Source: Clostridiales bacterium | GTDB taxonomy: Bacteria; Bacillota; Clostridia; Lachnospirales; Lachnospiraceae | Direction of reading: 5' to 3' | Assembly: GCA_018374355.1 (NCBI GenBank) | Contig: JAHAFI010000014.1 | Span: 8,435 to 72,434, forward strand | DNA: 64,000 bases | In this document: positions 7,519-16,221 of the stretch, piece after piece | Layout: each line of letters starts with the position of its first letter | How positions within the stretch are numbered: the first letter of the stretch is position 1 | Made by a program: the position numbers and the translations under genes | Notes under the pieces: generated by a model | Databases searched by the model: none | What the model saw: only the letters and a program-made list of their open reading frames with translations | Told to the model about the DNA's origin: nothing

Positions 7519-8925
7519 ATGTGGAAAACAGTACAGAAAGTTCGGAAATTTGTGGAAAAATATGAGATGATATGCCCGGGAGAGCTGCTGGTAGCAGGAA
7601 TTTCCGGGGGTGCGGATTCCGTGTGCCTTTTGTACCTTCTGAAAGAATTGCAGAAGGTGATGGATTTTCAGATTGTGGCGGTTCATGTGAACCACCATCT
7701 GAGAGGAGAAGAGGCGGAACGAGATGAAAACTTTGTAAAAGTCCTCTGCGACCGGGAGGGAGTCCCCCTTTTCTGCGTTCATAAGGATGTGGCGCAGATG
7801 GCCAGAATGCAGGGGATCTCTTCGGAGGAGGCGGGAAGAAACGCCAGATACGAGGCATTTGAGGAAATCCGGGAAAAAAACTGCGCAGACAAGATCGTGC
7901 TGGCTCACCATCAGGACGATCTGGCGGAAACAATGATTCATCATCTTGCCCGGGGAACGGGGCTGGCCGGACTTTGCAGCCTCAAGCCGGTTTCGGGAAA
8001 CCGGATTCGGCCGCTTCTGTGTCTGGAGCGGGGGGAAATCGAAACCTGTCTCAGAGGGGAAAATAGGGAATGGCAGACGGACAGCACAAATCTGGAGGAT
8101 GATTATACCAGAAATAAAATCCGGCATCACATCATCGGCTATCTGCAAAATGAGATCAATTCCCGGTCGGTGTCCCATATGGCAGGGACAGCGCAGGAGC
8201 TGGGACAGGTGGAGGAATTTTTGTGCCGGATCGCGGAGGAAAAAGCAGAGCGGTATGTGAAACGGGAGCAGGATTTCAGCAGGATTTCAGAGAGCTTGAA
8301 AGAGGAACCGGAGATTCTTCAAAAAAAACTTCTGCTGGAGGAAGTGAAATACCGGGCAGGGGCAAGAAAAGATTTTACCAGAATTCACGGGGAGAAGATC
8401 TGGGAGCTTTACGGAAAGCAGGTGGGACGGCAGATCGCGCTGCCCTACGGGCTTCTTGCCGTGAGGGAATATGACGGCATTTGGATTGGAAAGCAGGAGG
8501 CATGGAACGCGGGAAGTTTTGTGCCGGATTCTGTCGAAAATGTGCAGCTTCAGATTCCCGGGGAAACGAAAGCGGGAGAATATGTGATTTCCTGTGAAAT
8601 TATTCCCTGTAATTTTAATGGAATTGAGGAAAAGACGTATACGAAATGGCTGGACTATGATAAAATAAAAGACAGTCTGGTATTTCGCCACCGATGCCCG
8701 GGAGACCGGATCCGCGTGCACCCTTCCGGGGGAAGCCGGAAACTGAAGGACTATTTGATTGACAGAAAAATCCCTCAGAAGGAGAGAGATGGACTCTGCA
8801 TGATTGCGGAGGGACAGGAGATCCTGTGGATCATCGGAGACAGAATCAGCCAGAAATATAAGGTGTCAGATACCACCCGGCAAATATTACACATCAGGAT
8901 AAGAGGAGGAAATATTCATGAGTGA
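7519..8925 (+). CDS. tilS: tRNA(Ile)-lysidine synthase
   Basis: 468 aa from ATG 7519. The ATP pyrophosphatase motif SGGADS lies near residue 30, as in family members, and AAAGGA lies 12 bases upstream. In-frame GTG 7465 and ATG 7483 are alternatives. The enzyme converts C34 of tRNA-Ile(CAU) to lysidine, giving AUA decoding. HVNHHLRGEEA (~59) and HHQDDLAET (~130) are family signatures, and a C-terminal TilS domain with FRHRCPGDRIRVHPSGG follows (~390). An A8 tract at 8321-8328 keeps the frame intact. Its stop overlaps hpt by 8 bases. Confidence 0.92.
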   Translation: MWKTVQKVRKFVEKYEMICPGELLVAGISGGADSVCLLYLLKELQKVMDFQIVAVHVNHHLRGEEAERDENFVKVLCDREGVPLFCVHKDVAQMARMQGISSEEAGRNARYEAFEEIREKNCADKIVLAHHQDDLAETMIHHLARGTGLAGLCSLKPVSGNRIRPLLCLERGEIETCLRGENREWQTDSTNLEDDYTRNKIRHHIIGYLQNEINSRSVSHMAGTAQELGQVEEFLCRIAEEKAERYVKREQDFSRISESLKEEPEILQKKLLLEEVKYRAGARKDFTRIHGEKIWELYGKQVGRQIALPYGLLAVREYDGIWIGKQEAWNAGSFVPDSVENVQLQIPGETKAGEYVISCEIIPCNFNGIEEKTYTKWLDYDKIKDSLVFRHRCPGDRIRVHPSGGSRKLKDYLIDRKIPQKERDGLCMIAEGQEILWIIGDRISQKYKVSDTTRQILHIRIRGGNIHE

Positions 8926-9445
8926 TAAAATCAGCGTATTGATTGATGAAAAAGAAGTAGACCAGCGTATCGAAGAAATCGGAAAACAGATCAGTGAGGC
9001 ATATGAAGGAAAATGCGTTCATATGATCTGTGTATTGAAGGGCAGCGTATTTTTTGCCTGTGAACTTGCAAAACGGATCACCGTCCCGGTAACTTTAGAT
9101 TTTATGTCTGTATCCAGCTATGGAGACGATACCAAGTCCAGCGGTGTGGTGAAAATTGTCAAAGATTTGGATGAGCCTCTGGAAGGAAAAGATGTTCTGA
9201 TCGTGGAGGATATCATTGATTCGGGACGTACGCTCAGCTATCTGATCGAGATTTTGAAACAGAGACATCCGGCAAGTCTGCAGTTATGTACCCTGCTGGA
9301 TAAACCGGAGCGCCGTGTGAGAGAGGTTCATGTGGATTACACATGCTTCAATATCCCGGATGAATTTGTAGTAGGTTATGGTCTGGATTACGCGCAGAAA
9401 TACAGGAATCTTCCGTACATCGGAGTGGTTCATCCGGAAGCGTAA
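8918..9445 (+). CDS. hpt: Hypoxanthine phosphoribosyltransferase
   Basis: 175 aa, normal length. The PRPP-binding motif VLIVEDIIDSGRTLSYL lies at ~residues 91-107. The IPDEFVVGYGLDYAQKYRNLPYIGV C-terminus is typical of bacterial HPRT. It salvages hypoxanthine and guanine to IMP and GMP in the cytoplasm. RBS AGAGGAGG. The tilS-hpt-ftsH order is conserved in Firmicutes and indicates one operon. Confidence 0.96.
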   Translation: MSDKISVLIDEKEVDQRIEEIGKQISEAYEGKCVHMICVLKGSVFFACELAKRITVPVTLDFMSVSSYGDDTKSSGVVKIVKDLDEPLEGKDVLIVEDIIDSGRTLSYLIEILKQRHPASLQLCTLLDKPERRVREVHVDYTCFNIPDEFVVGYGLDYAQKYRNLPYIGVVHPEA

Positions 9446-9466
9446 GAGGCCGAAAGGAGAGATGGA

Positions 9467-11329
9467 GTGAAGAAACAGGCAAGAAGTGTCCTATTATGGA
9501 TCATTCTGCTTCTGCTGGCAGTGGGTGGCATCAATTACTTAGCCGGACAGATGCAGATCAGAAACAACTATTCTTATAAGGCCCTGCATTCGGATATAGC
9601 CGAGGGAGAAATTGCTGAGGCGGTCATCCGGCAGAATATGGAGGTGCCTACAGGCCATCTGAGCGTTTGGCTGGGAAATGGTGAAAAATATGATATGTAT
9701 ATAGACGATGTGAAGGAAGTGCGCGTACTGCTGGATGAAGGAGACATCCGTTACAAAATCGAGAATGTTCCCCAGCAGAGCAAATTTTTCACAACAGTGC
9801 TGCCCCTTGTGACGGTAGGACTCCTGCTTTTTATGTCCTTCGGTCTTATGAACCGGGGCGCCGGAAGCAGCGGCGGCGGTGGCGGAAACCGGCTGACAGG
9901 TTTTAGCAGAAGCCGTGCAAAACAGCCTACAGAGGCAGAGCGGCAGTTGAGCTTTAGAAGTGTTGCAGGTCTTGAGGAGGAAAAGGAGGAGATGCTGGAA
10001 ATCGTGGATTTCCTGCGTTTTCCGGAAAAATACCATACAGTAGGCGCAAGAATCCCCAAGGGAATCCTGCTGGTAGGCCCTCCGGGAACAGGTAAAACCA
10101 TGATCGCGAAGGCCATAGCGGGTGAAGCGAGAGTACCGTTTTTCAGCATTTCCGGTTCTGATTTTGTGGAAATGTTTGTGGGCGTGGGCGCTGCCCGGGT
10201 GAGAGACCTGTTTATGGAGGCAAAACTAAATACGCCCTGTATTGTCTTTATTGATGAGATTGATGCCGTAGCCAGAAGGCGTGGAACAGGAATGGGCGGC
10301 GGCCATGACGAGCGTGAGCAGACCCTGAACCAGCTTCTGGTGGAGATGGATGGATTTGCCGAGCGTGAAGAAATCATTGTGCTGGCAGCGACCAACCGGG
10401 TGGATATTCTGGACCCGGCGATTCTTCGTCCGGGACGTTTCGACCGCCAGATTGCGATCGGGCCGCCGGATGTGAAGGGCAGGGAAGCGATTCTGAAGGT
10501 TCACGCCCGGAAAAAACCGCTGGGCGAGGACGTAGATCTGATGCAGATTGCTCAGACGACTGCCGGGTTTACGGGAGCGGAACTGGAAAACCTGATGAAT
10601 GAGGCGGCGATTTCTGCGGCAAAGGATGGAAGAACCTATATCCGTCAGGAGGATATCCAGAAATCATTTATCAAGGTGGGAATCGGAACAGAGAAACACA
10701 GCAGGGTAATTTCGGAGGAAGAGAAGAAGATTACTGCTTATCACGAAGCGGGCCATGCAATTTTGTTCCATAAGCTGGAGCATATGGAACCGGTTTATAC
10801 GATTTCCATTATTCCTACCGGAAACGGCGCAGCAGGATACACCATGCCTCTGCCCAGCAAGGATGAGATGTTCAATACCAGAGGAAAGATGCTGGAACAT
10901 ATTCAGGTGGCTCTGGGCGGACGGATTGCGGAAGAACTGGTTTTTGACGATATTACCACGGGAGCTTCTCAGGATATCAAACAGGCTACCCGGATCGCGA
11001 AAGCCATGGTGACAAAATACGGTATGTCATCCAAGATGGGTATGGTTGCGTATGGAGATGAGCAGGATGAAGTGTTTATCGGCAGGGATTTCGGCCATGT
11101 GAGAGGATTCAGTGAGACGACGGCAGCGGTTATCGACGACGAGGTAAAAGAGATTATCGATGATTGTTACGACAAGGCCAGAGAAATCATTATGAAGTAT
11201 GAATACGTGCTCCACAGTTGTGCGAAGCTGCTTCTGGAAAAAGAAAAAATCGGCAATGCAGAATTTGAAGCATTGTTTGAAAATGAAGAAAATCCTGAAA
11301 ATGGGGAGGGAATTGTACAAAATTCCTAA
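9467..11329 (+). CDS. ftsH: ATP-dependent zinc metalloprotease FtsH
   Basis: 620 aa, GTG start with AAAGGAGA upstream. Two N-terminal membrane helices (residues ~8-27 and ~107-128) flank a small external domain. Then come a glycine-rich linker, an AAA+ module with Walker A GPPGTGKT (~204) and Walker B CIVFIDEIDA (~262), the second region of homology ATNRVDILDPAILRPGRFDR (~310-330), and the zinc site HEAGH (~426). It forms hexamers that extract and degrade membrane and regulatory proteins. Confidence 0.97.
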   Translation: MKKQARSVLLWIILLLLAVGGINYLAGQMQIRNNYSYKALHSDIAEGEIAEAVIRQNMEVPTGHLSVWLGNGEKYDMYIDDVKEVRVLLDEGDIRYKIENVPQQSKFFTTVLPLVTVGLLLFMSFGLMNRGAGSSGGGGGNRLTGFSRSRAKQPTEAERQLSFRSVAGLEEEKEEMLEIVDFLRFPEKYHTVGARIPKGILLVGPPGTGKTMIAKAIAGEARVPFFSISGSDFVEMFVGVGAARVRDLFMEAKLNTPCIVFIDEIDAVARRRGTGMGGGHDEREQTLNQLLVEMDGFAEREEIIVLAATNRVDILDPAILRPGRFDRQIAIGPPDVKGREAILKVHARKKPLGEDVDLMQIAQTTAGFTGAELENLMNEAAISAAKDGRTYIRQEDIQKSFIKVGIGTEKHSRVISEEEKKITAYHEAGHAILFHKLEHMEPVYTISIIPTGNGAAGYTMPLPSKDEMFNTRGKMLEHIQVALGGRIAEELVFDDITTGASQDIKQATRIAKAMVTKYGMSSKMGMVAYGDEQDEVFIGRDFGHVRGFSETTAAVIDDEVKEIIDDCYDKAREIIMKYEYVLHSCAKLLLEKEKIGNAEFEALFENEENPENGEGIVQNS

Positions 11330-11500
11330 GAGTAAAAAACAGTTTTTTGGGGAGACCGTAAAAATGAATAAAAAATCCTGTGAAAAAAAAACAGGTTTGT
11401 GCACACTTTTTCTTCCGGTCATGGTATTATAATAACTGTAAAAACCCCCCAATACATTATATAGTTTTTGCTACACCCCATAAGAAGAAATACCTTCTCC

Positions 11501-11528
11501 AAAAAAGACAGCTTCGGCTGTCTTTTTT
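11501..11528. terminator. Rho-independent terminator, likely bidirectional
   Basis: An A6 run, GACAGC-ttcg-GCTGTC and a T6 run make a strong hairpin usable in both directions. It lies in the 343-base gap between ftsH and the GH13 gene. That gap also holds a weaker CCTGT/ACAGG hairpin (11377-11395) and an isolated TATAAT (11428-11433) without a convincing -35. Confidence 0.9.
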
Positions 11529-11672
11529 ACGTCGCGGGATTTAACTATTCAGCCGGAACTGTAACACAGGATTCTTCAAATTGCGGGAAATAGTTGTATT
11601 TCGGGCCCGGGGCATATAAAATAGAGTATAGGCGAAACTATTGAAATAGAGCGTTGGAAAGAGTGAGGGGAA

Positions 11673-13796
11673 ATGAAAGGTAAAGGACATATGGAACAAT
11701 ATATTGAGGCAGAACGAACACAGGAATATATCACCAAGATGAGGCCTGTTTTTAACAAACGCGGGCTTTTCAGCGATGAGACGAAACAGTATAGAACTCC
11801 ATTTGAGCCGGAACCCGGTGATGTGGTAACCATTCGCTTCCGGACAATAAAAAACAACGTGGACGCCGTTTTTTTCATCAGCGGAGCTACGCGTTCCAAG
11901 ATGATTCTTACAGAGAGTAAGGATGGATTTGATTTTTACAGCATTGACATTGAAACCGGTACGGAAGCCATTCACTATTACTTTGAAATACAGTCGGGAA
12001 AAATCGTCTGCTATTATAATGAACTGGGTGTGACGAAGGAGCTGCAGGAGCAGTATTCTTTCGGTATTGTCCCGGGCTTTAAGACACCGGACTGGGCGAA
12101 GGGAGCGGTGATGTACCAGATTTTTGTGGATCGTTTCTGCAACGGCGATTCCTCCAATGACGTCCTCACCGGAGAATATTATTACATCAACAGTCAGAGC
12201 AATCGGGTGGAGGACTGGAACAGACTGCCGGAAACCATGGATGTGAAAAATTTCTATGGGGGAGATTTGCAGGGGATCATGGATAAACTGGATTACCTGC
12301 AGGATTTGGGTGTGGAAGTGATCTATCTGAATCCGATTTTTGTGTCCCCGTCGAATCACAAGTACGATATACAGGATTATGACTACATCGATCCCCATTA
12401 CGGGAAAATCGTGGAGGACCAGGGGGAACTGCTTTGTCAGGGGGATCAGGACAATACCCATGCAACCCGGTATATCAGCCGTGTAACCAACAAGAAGAAT
12501 CTGGAAGCCAGCAACCAGTTATTTATCCAACTGGTGGAAGAAATCCATAACCGGGGAATGAAAATTATTCTGGATGGTGTGTTTAACCACTGCGGTTCGT
12601 TTAATAAGTGGCTGGACAGGGAAAGAATCTACGAAAATCAGGAAGGCTATGAAAAGGGCGCTTACGTTTCGGCAGACAGCCCGTATCATACGTTCTTTAA
12701 ATTCCACAATGAGCATAACTGGCCGTACAATGAGTTTTATGACGGCTGGTGGGGGCATGATACGCTGCCGAAGCTCAACTATGAGGACTCCCCTAAGCTT
12801 CAGGAATATATTATGCATGTGGCAAGAAAATGGGTTTCTCCGCCGTATAATGTGGACGGCTGGAGACTGGATGTGGCTGCCGATCTGGGGCACAGTTCCG
12901 GCTATAACCATCTGTTCTGGAAGGAATTCCGCCGGGTGGTAAAGGAGGCAAATCCTCAGGCGGTGATCATTGCGGAGCATTACGGTGATGCCAGCTCTTG
13001 GCTTCAGGGAGATGAATGGGATACGGTGATGAACTACGATGCATTTATGGAACCGATCTCATGGTTTCTTACCGGGCTGGAAAAGCACAGTGACCAGTAC
13101 AACGGCCACCTGCGCGGAAATTCCGACTGCTTCCGGGATGCGATGAATTATAACAGCTCCAGATTTTATGCGCCCTCCCTGCAGTGCGCCATGAATGAGC
13201 TGGATAACCATGACCATTCCAGATTTTTGACCCGTACCAACGGCACAGTAGGACGGCTGGATGGGCTGGGCCACAGGGCAGCAGAGGAAAATGTCAACAA
13301 AGCAGTTCTCAGGGAAGCGGTAGTGATTCAGATGACATGGCCGGGAGCGCCTACCCTCTATTACGGAGATGAGGCGGGCGTGTGCGGATTTACCGATCCG
13401 GATAACAGAAGAACTTACCCATGGGGAAAAGAAGACCGTTACCTGCTCAGATTCTACAAGACTGCGATACGGATGCATAAAGATTATCCGGTCTTGAAAA
13501 CAGGCTCCGTGAAGTTTCTGAAGGAAGAATACAATCTGATTTCCTACGGAAGATTTTCGGATCAGGAAAAAGTGATTGTGGTGATCAATAACAATAATGA
13601 AAATATCAGCACAGATATCCCGGTCTGGGAAACCGGAATCAGCAGAACCAAAGACTGCACGATGAAACGTGTACTGGACACCAATGCGATCGGATTTTCT
13701 ACGGAAGAAAAAGAGTATACAGTCCGGGCAGGTTATCTGACACTGGAACTCTCGCCTTTGGAGGCAGTGGTGCTGTATATGGGAGAAGAAGAGTAA
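11673..13796 (+). CDS. GH13 alpha-glycosidase (neopullulanase/cyclomaltodextrinase-like)
   Basis: 707 aa, cytoplasmic (no signal peptide). An N-terminal beta-sandwich of ~130 residues is followed by a catalytic barrel starting GAVMYQIFVDRFCNGD. The barrel has conserved region I DGVFNH, the nucleophile in GWRLDVAADL, the acid/base in IIAEHYGD and the third acid in NELDNHDHSRF. A C-terminal beta domain has the VIVVINNNNE strand. The family cleaves alpha-1,4 or 1,6 linkages of maltodextrins and pullulan. ATG 11673 follows GAGGGG closely; ATG 11691 with AAAGG 10 bases upstream is an equally possible start. No sugar transporter lies beside it. Confidence 0.88.
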   Translation: MKGKGHMEQYIEAERTQEYITKMRPVFNKRGLFSDETKQYRTPFEPEPGDVVTIRFRTIKNNVDAVFFISGATRSKMILTESKDGFDFYSIDIETGTEAIHYYFEIQSGKIVCYYNELGVTKELQEQYSFGIVPGFKTPDWAKGAVMYQIFVDRFCNGDSSNDVLTGEYYYINSQSNRVEDWNRLPETMDVKNFYGGDLQGIMDKLDYLQDLGVEVIYLNPIFVSPSNHKYDIQDYDYIDPHYGKIVEDQGELLCQGDQDNTHATRYISRVTNKKNLEASNQLFIQLVEEIHNRGMKIILDGVFNHCGSFNKWLDRERIYENQEGYEKGAYVSADSPYHTFFKFHNEHNWPYNEFYDGWWGHDTLPKLNYEDSPKLQEYIMHVARKWVSPPYNVDGWRLDVAADLGHSSGYNHLFWKEFRRVVKEANPQAVIIAEHYGDASSWLQGDEWDTVMNYDAFMEPISWFLTGLEKHSDQYNGHLRGNSDCFRDAMNYNSSRFYAPSLQCAMNELDNHDHSRFLTRTNGTVGRLDGLGHRAAEENVNKAVLREAVVIQMTWPGAPTLYYGDEAGVCGFTDPDNRRTYPWGKEDRYLLRFYKTAIRMHKDYPVLKTGSVKFLKEEYNLISYGRFSDQEKVIVVINNNNENISTDIPVWETGISRTKDCTMKRVLDTNAIGFSTEEKEYTVRAGYLTLELSPLEAVVLYMGEEE

Positions 13797-13810
13797 ATAT
13801 ATTTTATTCC

Positions 13811-13932
13811 CGCAGGCAACGAGCCAAGCGGATATGCTTGCATATCCATTTGGCGACTGCTGCGAGGGTCAAATACCCCGCTGCTCTGCAGCGCTGCAAA
13901 TTTGATGCTCCGTTGCTTGCAGCGGGGTTTTT
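13811..13932 (+). repeat. Two-hairpin repeat element ending in a terminator
   Basis: A nested hairpin (CGCAG 13811-13815 with CTGCG 13860-13864, inner GCCAA/TTGGC and GGATATG-cttg-CATATCC) is followed by CCCCGCTGC (13876-13884) pairing with GCAGCGGGG (13919-13927) and a TTTTT run. The second part should terminate the GH13 transcript. The tail (tttttgact...ggttttagg) has a diverged copy near 63787, so this is probably a dispersed host repeat. Confidence 0.6.
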
Positions 13933-14003
13933 GACTTGAGTATGGTTTTAGGCAAGACGCAGATATGGAATCAGGGATTTCATGCCTGCGTTTTGCTGTG
14001 TTT

Positions 14004-14261
14004 GGACATATATACTCCTTTTGGGGCGTATAGGTCCATAAATGCGGCAAAATCAGGAAAAAATTCTTGTGAAAATTTCAAATTGGACGTATAGGAAAAA
14101 TTTCCCTTCATACGTCCAGAATTTGGTGTGAATTTTGGACGTGTGAAGAGAAAATTCTCCTATACGTCCAAAAGCGTTTGCTTGGGATGTTTTTTGAATG
14201 ATTTCTGAATGATTTTCGTATATATTTGGACAATATTGCGGTAATCTTATGCCCTATGTCC
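14004..14261. repeat. Array of four imperfect palindromes with GGAC...GTCC ends
   Basis: Units lie at 14004-14037, 14085-14117, 14137-14169 and 14228-14261, each 33-34 bases. Each begins TTTGGAC or TTGGAC and ends with GTCC, with (A/G)TAT..ATA pairs next to the ends. Units 2 and 3 contain inner palindromes GGAAAAATTTCC and GAGAAAATTCTC, giving nearly complete hairpins. No ORF covers them. The rest of the 13933-14445 stretch has no recognisable gene. Confidence 0.6.
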
Positions 14262-14445
14262 AAAGTGCTGATTTCCTGTTAAATGAAGTGTGTCGTCAGG
14301 GGCTTTCTGTGGGGTGAGAGAGTTTCCGGCGAGTTGGATTAACGTGGATTCCGGGACAATGCGTGGAAATAATGACGGTGACGGGAAGGAGGGTATTGCG
14401 TGATATTTTTGCGTGAATTTTTTCGAGAAAATTTGCAAACACCTC

Positions 14446-14509
14446 TTGCAATCTGAAAAAAATTGAGTTATAATCTTATCTTGTCAGAGCTTGAAAAAGT
14501 TCTGACAAG
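14446..14509 (+). promoter_or_regulatory. tRNA operon promoter and leader hairpin
   Basis: TTGCAA (14446-14451), 17-bp spacer and TATAAT (14469-14474) precede tRNA-Tyr. A perfect 9-bp inverted repeat, CTTGTCAGA (14480-14488) with TCTGACAAG (14501-14509), lies in the presumed leader just before the mature tRNA 5' end and could guide processing. Confidence 0.75.
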
Positions 14510-14512
14510 TAT

Positions 14513-14594
14513 GGATGGATTCCCGAGTGGCCAAAGGGGACAGACTGTAAATCTGCTGCAAATTGCTTCGGTGGTTCGAATCCACCTCCATCCA
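14513..14594 (+). tRNA. tRNA-Tyr (GTA)
   Basis: 82 nt. Acceptor stem GGATGGA pairs with TCCATCC with discriminator A. The anticodon loop CTGTAAA gives anticodon GTA. The long variable arm is class II, as expected for bacterial tRNA-Tyr. The T-loop GGTTCGAATCC is intact. CCA is not encoded. Confidence 0.97.
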
Positions 14595-14639
14595 TTAACA
14601 TATGTGTAGGGTTCTGATTTAAACCATACATATATGTAT

Positions 14640-14725
14640 GCCGCAGTGGCGGAACAGGCAGACGCACAGGACTTAAAATCCTGCGAGGGTTAAACTTCGT
14701 ACCGGTTCGATTCCGGTCTGCGGCA
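14640..14725 (+). tRNA. tRNA-Leu (TAA), prophage integration target
   Basis: 86 nt. Acceptor stem GCCGCAG pairs with CTGCGGC, discriminator A. The anticodon loop CTTAAAA gives TAA. It has a class II variable arm and T-loop GGTTCGATTCC. Its last 24 bases belong to the 29-bp attachment core, so the gene is kept whole by phage-borne sequence. Confidence 0.97.
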
Positions 14726-14730
14726 TTCTA
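14702..14730. other. attL core (29 bp)
   Basis: Begins CCGGTTCGATTCCGG and ends CGGCATTCTA. It is identical to 63588-63616. It covers the T-arm, the 3' acceptor strand and 5 bases beyond tRNA-Leu. The identity stops exactly at both edges (a versus t before; aaaag versus gcaga after). Confidence 0.95.
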
Positions 14731-14757
14731 AAAAGTCCCATTTTAGGGGCTTTTTTT
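14731..14757. terminator. Phage-supplied terminator after tRNA-Leu
   Basis: AAAAGTCCC-attTTA-GGGGCTTTT followed by T-run. It restores termination for the tRNA operon on the plus strand. The complementary A-run also gives a T-run on the minus strand, so it can end the integrase transcript, whose stop codon is at 14757-14759. The hairpin lies just inside the phage DNA. Confidence 0.8.
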
Positions 14758-15827
14758 CATGTCGTGTTGTATTTCGTGTTGCATAGTTCAGAAAAATGTT
14801 GGTTGGCAACACGCCCCATATCTAATGCCTTATCTTCCATTGCATGTTTGTAGATGCTGTTCAACGTAGACATATTCCCCCATCCGCCCCTTTGAGCAAT
14901 ATAAATATCAGGAATACCAAGAGCGTGTTGTATGCTGGCTGAATAATGCCTGAGATCGTGGAAGCGGAAATGCGGAAGCCCGGCACGTTTCAGAATGCGA
15001 TGGAATTTATCTGTTATGTTGTTAGGGGTGAGCGTAGTGATAGCTCCCACGGTATTCAATTTCCGGATCACAAAGTCAGGAAACTCGATGTAGCGATCGC
15101 CAGCGTAGCTTTTTGGCGATTTTATGATCCAATCGCCGGATTCTGTTTTTACCATGTTCTTGTTTACGTGAACGATATTACCCGTGATGTCTGATGCGTC
15201 CAGCGCACAGATCTCCCCTCTGCGCATAGGTCCGAATGCAGCCAGTAATATGGGAACTTCCATCGGAGTGTCCGCTACGGCCTCCAGGAGCCTCTTTACC
15301 TCCGCATCTGACGGGATATAAAGCTTCGGTCGTACTTTTTGTGGCAAAGAGGTATTAAGCGCGAATCCGGGGCGATATATGCGCATGACGGCCGATATAA
15401 GCCCATGGATGTTTCTGACAGTTTTAGGAGAGTGGCCTTGCGCTTCCAGATTAACAGCTTTTTGAATATCATCCTGAGTAATGCGCTGCAGATTTTTATC
15501 CATCAGGGATTGAATACTCTTTTTCCTGGTTCTCTTATAATCCATGATGGTCCTGGGAGACAGCACAGCCTCACGGCCGGCGATATACCGATCCAGGGCT
15601 TCGCCGAAAGTAATATCGTATATTTTGCCTTGATTTTCTTTTTCTTCTGCCCATTCGGCAGCCATTTTTTCGGCTATGCGTTTTCCTTTCGGTCCTTTGA
15701 TATCACAGGTAAATGATTTGTAGATACGTTTTTTCTTGATGGATCCGTCTGGCTGTATAAGCTCATCCGTGTGGGAGTACACTTGACAACGCCATGATCC
15801 TGATGGGAGTTTTTTTGCTGTTGGCAT
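14757..15827 (-). CDS. int: Prophage tyrosine integrase
   Basis: 356 aa from the ATG at 15827, which has AGAAAGGA upstream; a longer in-frame extension to 16022 lacks a site and is rejected. An N-terminal arm-binding domain and SAM-like core-binding domain (SPRTIMDYKRT) precede the catalytic domain. The first Arg lies in FGPMRRGEICAL (~201), then HDLRHYSA (~289) and the Tyr in NSIYKHAM (~324). It integrates the phage into tRNA-Leu. A GACGTC-centred palindrome shared with three other phage genes lies in its leader. Confidence 0.95.
   Translation of the reverse strand: MPTAKKLPSGSWRCQVYSHTDELIQPDGSIKKKRIYKSFTCDIKGPKGKRIAEKMAAEWAEEKENQGKIYDITFGEALDRYIAGREAVLSPRTIMDYKRTRKKSIQSLMDKNLQRITQDDIQKAVNLEAQGHSPKTVRNIHGLISAVMRIYRPGFALNTSLPQKVRPKLYIPSDAEVKRLLEAVADTPMEVPILLAAFGPMRRGEICALDASDITGNIVHVNKNMVKTESGDWIIKSPKSYAGDRYIEFPDFVIRKLNTVGAITTLTPNNITDKFHRILKRAGLPHFRFHDLRHYSASIQHALGIPDIYIAQRGGWGNMSTLNSIYKHAMEDKALDMGRVANQHFSELCNTKYNTT
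14764..14784. repeat. Candidate left arm-type integrase sites
   Basis: GTGTTGTAT (14764-14772) and GTGTTGCAT (14776-14784) are 12 bp apart inside the int 3' end. The same pair with the same 12-bp period occurs near attR at 63436-63456, as expected for integrase arm sites. Confidence 0.55.
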
Positions 15828-15842
15828 AGTATCATCCTTTCT

Positions 15843-15858
15843 GGCTCGACGTCGAGCC
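15843..15858 (-). promoter_or_regulatory. Palindrome in the int leader
   Basis: GGCTCGACGTCGAGCC is a perfect 16-bp palindrome. On the minus strand it is followed by AGAAAGGA (the int RBS) and preceded by a terminator-like ACAGCC/GGCTGT hairpin with a T-rich tail. The same arrangement recurs at 42081, 47082 and 62455. Confidence 0.7.
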
Positions 15859-15978
15859 GGGGTAATTTTGGTATAAAAATAACAGCCATCGAAAATATGT
15901 TCCGATTGCGGGCTGTCTCCGAAGATGATACAATATGAATTGATTAAATCTCTATATCTCTTCGGAGGTGTATGTAAA

Positions 15979-16149
15979 GCCGTTCGGTATTGCGAGTACC
16001 GGGCGGTTTTTCTTTTGCGCAATTATTTGACTGATTAGATAGAAAAAGGGCTCTACATTTCTGCAGAGCCCAATGAATACGGTTTCCAGCTGACTGGAAA
16101 CAATGTCTTTTATACGGCCGGTAAACGGCTATGTTTTATCGTATTCATT
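15979..16149. other. Terminators and cloverleaf-like structure between int and PemK-like gene
   Basis: The 363-base gap 15859-16221 holds four structures. One is a plus-strand terminator-like hairpin with T5 (15979-16014). One is a GGGCTCT/AGAGCCC hairpin (16049-16070) whose T-run is on the minus strand and probably ends the PemK-like gene. The third is a 10-bp outer stem AATGAATACG (16072-16081) with CGTATTCATT (16140-16149). It encloses two hairpins, GTTTCCAG-ctga-CTGGAAAC and GCCG-gtaaa-CGGC. A 37-codon ORF (ATG at 15928) overlaps the first hairpin but has no good RBS. Confidence 0.5.
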
Positions 16150-16221
16150 ATACTCTCAGTATATACATAAGTCAAGAAAATATTCTATAATATATTATAA
16201 CGTATCATAGTGTATTATAAT

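Noticed and set aside
11541..12461. 306-codon minus-strand ORF opposite the GH13 gene
   Set aside because: Antisense shadow; no RBS; composition typical of a mirrored frame.
14004..14261. CRISPR array
   Set aside because: Repeats are imperfect palindromes with unequal spacing and no cas genes; they do not show constant repeats with unique spacers.
15928..16038. 37-codon plus-strand ORF as a type I toxin
   Set aside because: It overlaps a terminator-like hairpin and lacks an RBS; sequence not recognisably a membrane toxin.
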